From: Acanthaster planci | Lineage: Eukaryota > Echinodermata > Asteroidea > Valvatida > Acanthasteridae | Assembly: GCF_001949145.1 (NCBI RefSeq) | Contig: NW_019091580.1 | Coordinates: 480,595 to 490,611, forward strand | Reading direction: 5' to 3' | DNA: 10,017 bases | Part shown: positions 1-7,760 of the stretch, in pieces | Layout of the letters: each line of letters opens with the position of its first letter | Numbering within the stretch: position 1 is the first letter of the stretch | The notes under the pieces: model-generated | Seen by the model: only the letters and a program-made list of their open reading frames with translations | Told to the model about the DNA's origin: nothing | Databases searched by the model: none | Program-made: the position numbers and the translations under genes

Positions 1-10
1 AACGAGTTCA

Positions 11-64
11 GATCGGGCAAGTCGAGACTTGTTTGCGAGTGATTGCCAAGTCACGAGTTGTTTA
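11..64. repeat. Imperfect ~29-bp tandem repeat (two units)
   Basis: The motif CAAGTC followed by a CGAG/ACTTG/GTTGTTT-like stretch starts at 18 and again at 47, an offset of 29 bases. The first unit contains a small inverted repeat, CAAGTC-GA-GACTTG. The window may begin inside a longer array, because the opening bases (CGAGTTCAGATC) also resemble part of the unit. The copies are imperfect and only two are clear. Confidence 0.4.
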
Positions 65-89
65 CAGCCGGGGTCAAAAGTTCAAGGTC

Positions 90-262
90 AGTGAAGTGGA
101 AATCCCCGGGTTTTTTTTAGTCGATGTACTACCCAGGGGTGGTGGGCAAAAACGGGTCTCGCCTCATTTCTGGATTTTCCCATTTTTTTCTCACCAAAAA
201 GATTCCCACGATTTTTTGAGTCGATGTACTACCCAAGGGTTTTGAGCAAAAACGGGGTAAAA
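90..262. repeat. 100-bp period tandem repeat, two decayed units
   Basis: A T-run followed by AGTCGATGTACTACCCA begins at 111 and recurs at 211 with an offset of exactly 100 bases. Each copy continues with AGGG, a short variable part and GCAAAAACGGG. Similarity extends a little upstream of the T-runs, where both copies have a short A-rich stretch and then TCCC. The conserved core (about 111-158 and 211-258) is much better preserved than the rest of the unit. I do not recognise the family. It contains open frames on both strands, but these are not credible genes. Confidence 0.75.
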
Positions 263-1435
263 AGGGGCGTTTGGTCCAGAACTGTCCCTTCCCTACTACT
301 AACGCTTGAGCGCATCGTGTACCCAACGCACCCAAAAACTGTACACATGGAAAGGCGCCTTAACCTGGTAGAATCATCTATCTAATAATAGATATCTATA
401 AAGTGCCGGCGAGAGACGTTCGTGGCACAGTACAATCAGGAAAAAGAAAAACAAAGTGATACAAATTCAAATCAGAGAAGTGAATCTTCAAGGAAACTTT
501 TCACTCAGAAACTGAAAGGGTGAAACGAAAATTAAAAGCTAGTTCATTTCAAAAATGAGGGCCTGCATTTAAAACAGATCTAAATAGAGTTAAATGTACT
601 TGAAATAAATTTGAGTGTAGACTGTACCTGCAATAGCTTACTTGTTTTCATCCAAAGCTCCTCCAAAGTAACGCCTGATGACTTATGAACCTCTTCTCAA
701 TACACTCGAAGTACTTCCTTGAGCGGCGATTTAAGTTCTAACCGACCACACTGAATTCATTCAGATTTCTAGCGTTGGAACAGACTGGAATCTCAGTTAG
801 TAAAATATCCCGGAAATACTTCGAAGGCATCGCTTTGCCTACTTACCAAAATGCCAAGGCCAGTTTGATTTGCGGAGAAGCAATGCAAAGCTTTAGTGGA
901 AAGTAAATGCAAGGATTAAAACCACACCCTCTAGCGCATTACAGAGCCATCCATCTTGATTTCAAGAGCGTAGACTTGTTTGGTGACGCCAGGATGTGGA
1001 TAAGTCGGCGGCATTAGTGCTTTTTTTATCAGTCAAGAGCACAATGATTCACTCTAGGCGTAGTTTGAGTTGATATGAGCAGTCTGTCGCCCTCAGCAAA
1101 CCTACCAAGTTAAGCCGCAAATCGCTCAAAATTGCACTTCCACCGGTAACTAGTTGCAGTCCCTGAAGAATATGTTCTGTCCTGTTTTATAGGAGGCCAC
1201 AAATCGCATGAGCTTAGATCAGCTCATGGAGCTGGGAAATTAACCAATCTGTTGCTTTTGACCCTCTAATAAAGGTTATTGGCATTCGTCAACATCTGGC
1301 GGATGCGCGGAAGACTCCATCTTGAGCCCTGGTATTCTCTGGAGGGAGTTCGTCCTTGAACGTCTGATAGAAAGGGCGGAATAACATCCTAGACGGTAAA
1401 GTGCAGCATCGAGAAAAGGATGGATCCAGGGGGTT
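263..1435. other. Gene-free stretch, no recognisable content
   Basis: No open frame of useful length, no RNA gene and no transposon end was recognised. Small structures only: a 12-bp perfect palindrome ATAGATATCTAT at 388-399, overlapping a TATAAAG at 397-403; a GTGCC...GGCAC pair just after it (403-428); and an 8-bp hairpin stem CATGAGCT/AGCTCATG at 1207-1228. None is long enough to assign a role. Confidence 0.6.
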
Positions 1436-1640
1436 AACCGGGGCTATCCCCCCAAAGAAGCCCCCGATTTAAAAGAGAGAGGGGGAAAGGCAATTTTTTG
1501 GTCTAGTTTATTACCTTTCCTTCAAAAGTATGTAAAAAGCTATAACCTCACCCTCAGAAAGGCCACAAAATAACAGTTTTGCGCCCCCCCCCAAAAAAAA
1601 ACAAGTTTAGGTTTGGCCCCAAAAAGTTCAGGTGTGGATC
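1436..1640. repeat. G/C-run and C9A9 low-complexity patch
   Basis: This patch is rich in C-, G- and A-runs: GGGGG...CCCCCC around 1430-1456, an AGAGAGAGGGGG tract near 1475-1486, and a C9A9 tract at 1584-1601. From 1589 two near-tandem units can be aligned, each CCCC, an A-run, GTT(T/C)AGG, then TTTGG or TGTGG (1589-1616 and 1617-1637). It looks like slippage-prone intergenic DNA or a small minisatellite rather than a functional element. Confidence 0.55.
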
Positions 1641-3733
1641 CTTGTGTCGAAAAAGTTTGTTAACATCACTGGAATTTCGTCTGACCTTTGGCTATACAAC
1701 TGTCGGTAAGGCCTTTTAGGGGGAGGGGTGACAAGATCTGTTGAGGAGAAACGGAGAGTGAAGATTCTTTGATTCACAGAAATCGAAGAATGTGCTTTTC
1801 AGTCGTTTGTCCCACTTAAACTTAATCCCTGACAAAGCTATTATCCGATACACAAAGAAAGAAAAATGTTGATTCTTTCTCATGCCTTCAGCTATGAGAT
1901 GAATTTGCTCCATTGTTCAGAGCTGGCTGTGCAAAAACCTCACTCCTAGCCCTGAATTATGCCCCTGCATCATTTGTCACGACATAGAGTGCTACTTGTT
2001 CATGTACAGAAAGTCGCACATATACCTGCAGTCATCGGTGGATTGCTCGTGCCTACTTCACACACTCGTTGGCGCACTCTTCGTCGGGCCTGCCTCCCAA
2101 ATGGATTTATATACGGATGTTGGAGATACGGATAAAAATACCGGATTAAACTACATTAAATGCTATCGATATGACTGAGAGGGGAAGAGGATTTTTAACA
2201 CCAATTAACTGCAAGGACTTTCAGCAAGCGGCTCATTTTGTGGAACCACATTTTACTGTCTACTGAACTCAAGTCGTCAGGCCTACATGAGTATAATATG
2301 AGTATCGAATGTCTGTCGAAATTCCTAACACACCACACACAGTGAATATTTTGCTGGGAAACTACATGGCCTTGGAAGATCATCTGAGAAGTATTAATAG
2401 ATAAGGTAAGTTCAATGCAATTATTGTGTACTGCGTGTTGTCTTTGTTGCAGACAGTAACTTGAATAACTGTGGGAAAAGTTAAAGTGTCCATACGACAA
2501 TTTTTCTGGATGTTTTGCACGTTTTGTGCAACTTACACGGGAATTAGTTCCACATGCCGACATTTCTAATTTTTCCCCTACAGTGTGCGTGTTATATCAG
2601 CTATCAACAAGTTATGACATTTCCTAGCTACAGCCAAATTTAGCATTCAAATTTATTTTCCAATTTCAAAGCGTTTACTTAGAAACAAAATAAAATTCAT
2701 ACAACCCTTTTGTTAGAATTGGGGAACATGGTGTCAAGTGATGTCCATCACGTATGCTCACCCAGCTTTGCCGGTGTATCAATTTAGTTAATACATGGGA
2801 TTGTATGGGGCGGCGCGTGACAGAGGTAGCCATAATCCGGTCCTGTCTCCTGGCTTCAAATTTTGATCAAGGGAGGCAGCAGTGGAGAGCCGTAGCCAGT
2901 GTTCGGTATTTGTGCATACCGTAGTCTCGCATGGAGACGCCGACATAGAGTACAAACTAAACCATTGACAATTTTTCTTGTAGGGGTTTTCCTGAAGAAA
3001 TACCCGACATATTGCAATGGACGTTTGAAATGACACGTATGATAAAGCCAAAAGTGCATAAGAGATATTGAGCCATTTCATGTAACAGCGTCATTAGAAG
3101 TGACTATCGTTCCTTGACATATCATAAACTGATTTTTATCGACACCATTAAACCCTACAAAATTCTACACTATTGGAATATCAACTGCACTTTTGGTTAA
3201 GCAATGTATTGCTGTGACAGAATAAAATCACAGCGAACCTGATTTTTAAGTTCGTGAATCTGGCTTTTAAAATGTGAAAACCCCGATTGCAAGAATATCA
3301 TGGTTTGTTTTGCACGAAGAGATAAACGATTTTTCACTGCTCGAAAAAGGCTACTGCATATTTGATTACATAAGATCATTAACTAATAACAAAATCATCC
3401 ATAAGACTTTCTCGTTTCATCACAAAAGCTGACTGGCGTTCCAATGTACGACCCTAAACAATAAGCAAAACTAAGTTCAGGAAGAAAACATACGTGCCAT
3501 GTGTGGAACTCTTAAACAGAGGGCGCTCTTGATGCGACGTCTCTAGGGGGAGGCAGTGTTCCTTTCAATTTATTTATTCTTTTTGGGTGGGGTTTCAAAT
3601 TTGGGAGCGTTGTTTTTTCATTTTTCACAAAAAGTCGCAGCATTTGATATACTTGTATATTTGGGAAACGTATTTGTACAATACTATATATGTCACAGCT
3701 CCACACTCTCATCGTAAATATTCCAAACGATCT
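1641..3733. other. Gene-free stretch with isolated splice-like signals
   Basis: No homology to any family was recognised. Open frames of 97 and 122 codons exist on the minus strand (3081-2788 and 2563-2195), but neither has recognisable motifs. A textbook donor AAG/GTAAGT lies at 2406 on the plus strand, with acceptor-like pyrimidine tracts ending in AG at 2452 (TCTTTGTTGCAG) and about 2582 (TTTTCCCCTACAG). The sequence before the donor has a stop (TAA at 2401-2403) in the ATG-started frame, so it does not read as a coding exon. A noncoding transcript cannot be excluded. Confidence 0.5.
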
Positions 3734-3875
3734 TCTCGTGTGAAGACTTACAACTTACGCTGGCTTCTTGTCTTTCCAAAGGTCTCTCAAAATCACGGTC
3801 AGTATCTGGGAAACCAGACTAGCAGATGCTGTGCATTTTTCGCTTGCGCGTACGCCTGCAAGTCTTCACACGAGA
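3734..3875. repeat. Hairpin-forming inverted repeat, 16-bp perfect arms
   Basis: The 16 bases TCTCGTGTGAAGACTT at 3734-3749 recur as their exact reverse complement at 3860-3875, with a 110-base spacer. Beyond the perfect part the arms continue imperfectly inward, with a TACGC match. I see no convincing target-site duplication outside the arms, so this may be a decayed miniature element, an intramolecular duplication, or a structured RNA locus. Within the spacer and just after it, AGCAGATGCTG occurs twice (near 3821 and 3897). Confidence 0.7.
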
Positions 3876-4383
3876 GGTTCCTGCTCAATGTTTACAGCAG
3901 ATGCTGGGACTTGTGTATTTTCGACAAGCACGTTACCGACGTATTTACTTATTCTGAAGTTAGTATTTGGGTAATGTTGGACATAGGGAACATGTAAACG
4001 AAATATTAGCTACGTTCGTCGGGTTAAAGTACGTCAGAAAGTGGTGCAAAAAAATCGCTGTAGCAGGATGGATTGATATTTAATACGTTCATAATCACAT
4101 AAGGGGGTTCTCAAACAAGGGCTACTGTCATCTACTGTATATTGCTTTATACACTACAGTTTTCCCTATACATAGAAACAGGGAAGGTGAGTTTACATTT
4201 GACTCTCTTGAGTTTATCAATCCAAAATTTTGCACTGTCTTTATAATGTTTCATTAGAAAAAGGTGATTAATTTTTTGGTATGTGAAGTTGTGGTACTTA
4301 GCTGAAAACTAAGCTTACAACGACGTGTTTCTGCACTCCGTGTTTTTGTGCAGTAAGCTTGCTTAATGTTACATAAGTGACTG

Positions 4384-4426
4384 GGGCAAGTCCGGAGCTT
4401 GTGGAAGCGTTGGAACATGTTCCAAC
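4384..4426. promoter_or_regulatory. p53-family-like half-site cluster with 18-bp palindrome
   Basis: GTTGGAACATGTTCCAAC at 4409-4426 is an 18-bp perfect palindrome. Its centre GAACATGTTC (4413-4422) fits the p53 half-site consensus RRRCWWGYYY exactly. A second exact fit, GGGCAAGTCC, lies at 4384-4393, and between them GAGCTTGTGG (4395-4404) fits except at its last two bases. The first two are separated by one base and the last two by eight. p53/p63/p73 proteins bind pairs of such half-sites. No gene start is visible nearby, so a regulatory role is inference; a chance palindrome or the relic of a palindromic repeat is possible. Confidence 0.3.
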
Positions 4427-5242
4427 TTTACCCAACCATGATGGTATATTGTGAAGGTATAAAGGGTTGTACACTGCTATTTAAAATCGCCGAATTGTGA
4501 ATAAAGCAGAGCAGACCAATAGGTCACAAATATTTCCTTTACAGTTTTAACGAAAGTAGACCTTTTGACGTATTTTGGGAGGTTATGACCATAATTAGTA
4601 CCTCACCCAGGGACGTACATCCCAGGAGGTATTTGTGAACACACTCTCTCTGCATAATTATTATTTTTATCAAATGGTGTTTCGTTTTTACATACTGGTG
4701 TTTGTCCTAATAGTGCTTTAAAACATTTATAAGCCTAGCCTAGAACATGACATTCAAAATGTCGTTTTCTAAATGAGCACAAACCTTATCATGTTCCACT
4801 TTACTCCATATGTTCCACCTTGAGATGACCATCTTCAAGCAGGATTTTATGCTTTCCAATACAAGTTCTGAAGTCTACAAATTTCATGGGACGTGGTTAA
4901 GTAACACACCGGTAATCTTTCTAATAGTGTACATAGTAATTGTTGCAGTACAGACAGTTTTATTCCAACGTTAATACGGGTACCCTGTTTTGTGATACCG
5001 TCTTTTAAATGAAAGTCTACAATTGCCATCAAACTAAAACTATACATAAACTGAATTGAACAATGTAAAGAGAGCATTTCGAAATGTTATAAGGCAATGC
5101 TCCTGTAGACCTAATTTAAATCATACGTCATTAGTTCGATAGACATGTAATATTTGTTTAACAACTAAGCCAACTATAACGTAATAGACCTCGCCACTCG
5201 CAGGTTTAAAAAGGACCACCGAAGAAGACAAAATGAATAATG

Positions 5243-5280
5243 ATTTTTTTTAGTCCATGCAAAGGTTGAAAACGGGTAAC
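5243..5280 (+). repeat. Possible decayed dispersed copy of the 100-bp repeat core
   Basis: A T-run followed by AGTCCATG and, after a shorter middle part, GAAAACGGGTAA resembles the core of the two repeat units at 111-158 and 211-258 (T-run, AGTCGATG, then CAAAAACGGG). The middle is shorter and poorly matched. The order of the two conserved blocks is kept, but the match is short and could be chance. Confidence 0.3.
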
Positions 5281-5454
5281 TCATCTAAATTCAAACCGCT
5301 CGTGATTCTGCAGTATTAAGGAGACTGCTATTTTGTGCACCTATTTTTCCTGTTATATCGGCGTATCCAGAACCATTTTGTGGGCCATGATGACCTAGTT
5401 TTAGGCAAAATGTTGAGTGTTTCTTAACCCTCAGGGCCTTTCTAAGGAGTGAAG

Positions 5455-5462
5455 CTGAACAT
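5455..5462. repeat. Target-site duplication, left copy (CTGAACAT)
   Basis: The eight bases CTGAACAT lie immediately outside the left inverted terminus of the hAT-like element and recur exactly at 5678-5685 immediately outside its right terminus. Eight-base duplications are the hallmark of hAT-superfamily insertion. Confidence 0.85.
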
Positions 5463-5677
5463 CAGTGTTGTTGTAGTCGAGACCAATTAAGACCTTCACA
5501 AGACCACGCAAGACCAACACAAGACCTCCGATCTGAATTCCAGTCACAAGCTATTCAAATGAACTGCAACAAAAGAATTCCTTTGTCATTGTTCACACTG
5601 TTGCTTGTGTGTGGTCTTGTGTCTGGTCTTGCGCATAGTCTTGTGTCTGGTCTTGCGATGTCTCGGCTACAACACTG
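5463..5677. mobile_element. Non-autonomous hAT-like DNA transposon (MITE), 215 bp
   Basis: The element starts CAGTGTTG and ends CAACACTG. The left terminus reads CAGTGTTG-TTG-TAGTCGAGAC; the right terminus, read inward, is CAGTGTTG-TAGCCGAGAC, differing by a three-base insertion and one substitution. Both arms then carry AAGACC-type subterminal repeats every 10-12 bases: near 5480, 5489, 5500, 5510 and 5521 on the left, and as GGTCTT/AGTCTT at 5613, 5625, 5637 and 5649 on the right. In hAT elements subterminal motifs of this kind are typically transposase-binding sites. The exact 8-bp duplication CTGAACAT flanks it. There is no transposase gene inside, so it would have to be moved in trans. 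The unpaired centre (about 5527-5602) is AT-rich and unremarkable. Confidence 0.88.
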
Positions 5678-5685
5678 CTGAACAT
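5678..5685. repeat. Target-site duplication, right copy (CTGAACAT)
   Basis: Exact copy of 5455-5462, directly abutting the right end of the hAT-like element. The base just before each copy of the octamer is also G (5454 and 5677); at 5677 it belongs to the element terminus. Confidence 0.85.
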
Positions 5686-6895
5686 GGAGGCTTTTTACAC
5701 GTATCTGCATACAAATACCTTTATAGCACAGAAACCGCACTGTTGAGAATCGAGAGTGATCTTCTCATGGCCATAGACCAACAAAAGGTGACTCTCCTAG
5801 TCCTGCTAGATTTAAGCGCTGCTTTTGACACTCTTGATTATGTCATATTATTGAATGCACTGTAAATTTACTCATTTTGGTATCAGGGGATCTATTCTAT
5901 GATGGATTGAGTCATGGGTGATATAACTTCTAGAAAATTCGGCATCAGATGTCCCACAGGGTTCCTGTTTGAGCCCCTTTATTTTTTATCCTTTTTACAA
6001 GTAACCTGATACACGCGATAAATAGATACTATCCTCAGGTCTCTTGTCACTGTTATGTTGATGATACTCAACTCTACATTTCCTTTAACCAACTGACTAT
6101 AGGCATTTCGACGCTACAACAATGCACTTCTCACATTTGTTCATGGATGTTTGAACAAACTGATGCTCAATAATAATAAAACAGAACTGTTGCTTGTCGG
6201 AACACCTATGCAGCTTGCCGAGACAAACATCCACAGCATTACAGTTGGAACTGCTGGCGTTCAGCCATCCACAGTTGCGAAAAGGCTGGATGTGCTGTCA
6301 GGTTCCCACCTTAATATGAATCGAAACATAACTAAGGGTGCCTTTTACTATCTGCAAAACTATCTGTAATAATTTACTATATGGACTTCCCAATTCCCAA
6401 GTTTCAAAGCTACAGAGAGTGCAGATTGCGTGTGCTAGACTTGTGTTTAACTCTGTCAAATACTGGCACATTTCCCCTATTGCTGGTTAAATGGCACTGG
6501 TTGCCTGTTCGACAAAGACTTGTATTTAATATATTTAAATATTTAAGGCTTTGCGTGACTCAACACCGGGTTATACATCTCTGAATTATATTACAGGTCA
6601 CTAAATCCCAGCCACATATGTAGTGTACTGTCTCACAGTTCACTCGACAGGTTGATCCTCAACCATATTGTAGAACTAAGGCTACTCTTGGAGACCGTGC
6701 ATTTGTTTGTGCAGCTCTAGGCTTTGGATGAACCTGCCTTTTCATTTAAGAAATGCCAAATCTGTAGACGCATTCAAAATTGTTCTAAAAACTCATCTCT
6801 TTAAAGAAGCTGTTTCCAAAAACTCATTTACACCTCACCTAGTGATGAGTATTATTATGCGCAGTTGCGTGTATTTGTATATTTGCGCAATGTAG
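5686..6895 (+). pseudogene. CR1/L2-like LINE reverse transcriptase relic, 5'-truncated
   Basis: This is the second-ORF end of a non-LTR retrotransposon of the CR1/L2/Rex type. Readable blocks in order: SAYKYLYSTETALLR (from about 5704); LLDLSAAFDTLDY, with the first catalytic Asp in DLSAAFD at 5809-5829; VPQGS at 5951; YVDDTQLYIS, the catalytic YxDD, at 6054-6065; CSWMF near 6138; NKLMLNNNKTELLLVGTP from 6154; CNNLLYGLP at 6365, followed by KLQRVQ; HWLPVRQR near 6495; GDRAFVCAA at 6690; and LKTHLF at 6785-6802. The blocks fall in all three frames, with stops at 5863, 6367 and 6488, so it is dead. About 30 residues usually found between the YYL and NNLLYGLP blocks are missing, consistent with an internal deletion. 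Endonuclease and upstream RT regions are absent. The 3' end is indistinct; no microsatellite tail is seen before the receptor fragment. Confidence 0.9.
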
Positions 6896-6939
6896 ATGTT
6901 TCCGTTTTATTATGAAATAATTACACAGGAAAAAAGACG

Positions 6940-7287
6940 ATGTATACAAACTTTTGGTTTAATCATGTACGTGGTTTCAGTTGTCATCATATTGTGCTTG
7001 TCGCATCGGCAATAGTCAGTTGGAAGCTAAAGGAAAGCGCCAGCCGACGAGCCACCAGAGTACCTGCCATCACACCGTCGCGCGCAAGCCAAGTGTCCGT
7101 TTCGTCTGGTGGCACCTCTAAAAAGTCCTTCAAACTTTACCGCATGGTGAGGTTAGATAAAAATTTTCTGAATGGAGGGAAAGTGTGTGTTGTTCGTGGT
7201 ATCGTGTTTAGATTTTCACAAAAGTCCTTTGTGCTGCCATGGTTTGGCATTTTACGAGGTCAGTCCTTGAAAAAGTCTGCGCTATAG
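6940..7287 (+). pseudogene. Receptor-gene fragment: TM5 end plus third intracellular loop
   Basis: An uninterrupted 115-codon frame contains, at about 6982-7155, a stretch matching residues 199-257 of the intact receptor at 8785-9954. By hand count 36 of 59 aligned residues are identical, with shared blocks KLKESA, VPAI, ASQ, GTS and RMVRL. At DNA level about 97 of 129 aligned bases (7024-7155 against 9421-9552) agree, with one in-frame 3-base gap. Homology stops abruptly after CGCATGGTGAGG: no TM6, TM7 or tail follows, and nothing before TM5 precedes it. The frame nevertheless stays open. The block is bounded by TTTCAG at 6975-6980 and by ATG/GTGAGG at 7144-7152, which resemble splice signals. 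Most likely it is a truncated paralog relic; a captured exon is the alternative. The flanking codons (6940-6981 and 7156-7287) show no receptor similarity. Confidence 0.85.
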
Positions 7288-7670
7288 CGTCGTCTGCTTG
7301 CACGAAAAAAGTTGGTTGCTTGAAAATGGAGTGCGCATGCACGCTTGTTGCACGCCCTAAACTAAAAGGGCGCGCGATACCTACAAGGCACACTGACAAC
7401 TGTGAGCCACAACACGTCATTAAAGGATTTGAGTCTCTCCCCTTCTTTTTTGCGTTTTTCATGGATCATCGTTGCATTTCTCGACAAAACGATTGAACTT
7501 TAGACTCCTTTTCAATGTACAAAAACCCTTTACTGTAACATTGCTTTTTTGATTGAATGCCTTGAAAAGTACACTTTTTAGAGCTGTTGAAATTCTACAC
7601 GCTCTCCTGGACAACGTCTATAATGATAAGGAGTGTCCATCTGTAAATGTATGCTAAGTTTAAAAAAAAC
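7288..7670. other. Gene-free stretch between receptor fragment and SINE-like patch
   Basis: No gene was recognised. Overlapping open frames on both strands (plus 7239-7496, minus 7462-7208) show no family motif. On the minus strand GACTCAAATCC (7435 to 7425) resembles a tRNA B box (GGTTCAAATCC), but I could not find a matching A box at the right distance. The tail from 7500 is AT-rich. Confidence 0.45.
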
Positions 7671-7760
7671 CGGCGTAGCACAGCCGAGTTCTTAAGGAGT
7701 TGGAACCCCCCCCCCCTTTGAAATGGGTCAAAATATCCTGGCCCTTTGAGGGTTCGCACA
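7671..7760 (+). repeat. Possible class-II tRNA-derived SINE head (weak)
   Basis: TAGCACAGCCGAG (7676-7688), followed by TTAAGG and TTGGA, resembles the A-box/D-arm of Leu- or Ser-type tRNAs, which typically read GGCCGAG...TAAGGC...GGA. GGTTCG at 7751-7756 resembles the start of a B box, but the following bases do not complete it, and the 5' and 3' ends do not form an acceptor stem. An 11-base C-run (7706-7716) interrupts the middle. It is not a functional tRNA. A decayed tRNA-derived SINE is plausible but unproved. Confidence 0.25.

Larger units (their letters stand above)
3876..5454. other. Gene-free AT-rich stretch with a palindromic site
   Basis: No coding region was recognised. The 4384-4426 palindrome cluster and the repeat-like patch at 5243-5280 are listed separately. 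Other small items are an 8-bp inverted pair AAGCTTAC/GTAAGCTT at 4311-4360, and AGTTTTCCCTATACA at 4158-4172, which recurs exactly at 8468-8482. A minus-strand 76-codon open frame (5077-4847) has no recognisable motif. Confidence 0.5.

Noticed and set aside
33-335. Short open frames on both strands over the 100-bp repeat
   Set aside because: They are created by the tandem repeat and have no protein-level features.
388-403. TATAAAG next to a 12-bp palindrome as a promoter
   Set aside because: No gene, initiator or transcript start can be tied to it, and such motifs are frequent in AT-rich DNA.
2195-2563. 122-codon minus-strand open frame
   Set aside because: No domain, signal peptide or family signature; composition is that of the surrounding intergenic DNA.
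2788-3081. 97-codon minus-strand open frame with a hydrophobic N-terminus
   Set aside because: It starts at a real ATG and its first ~30 residues could pass as a signal peptide or membrane segment. The remainder has no motif and there is no supporting context, so it is left unannotated.
3587-3997. 136-codon plus-strand open frame
   Set aside because: It begins at GTG, not ATG, has no internal Met until near its end, shows no recognisable motif and runs across the 3734-3875 inverted repeat. It looks like a chance open frame.
7208-7496. Overlapping 84- and 85-codon open frames on opposite strands
   Set aside because: Neither resembles a known family. The minus-strand frame contains a GRDSNP-type string of the sort produced by translating tRNA-derived repeats, which argues for repeat DNA rather than a gene.
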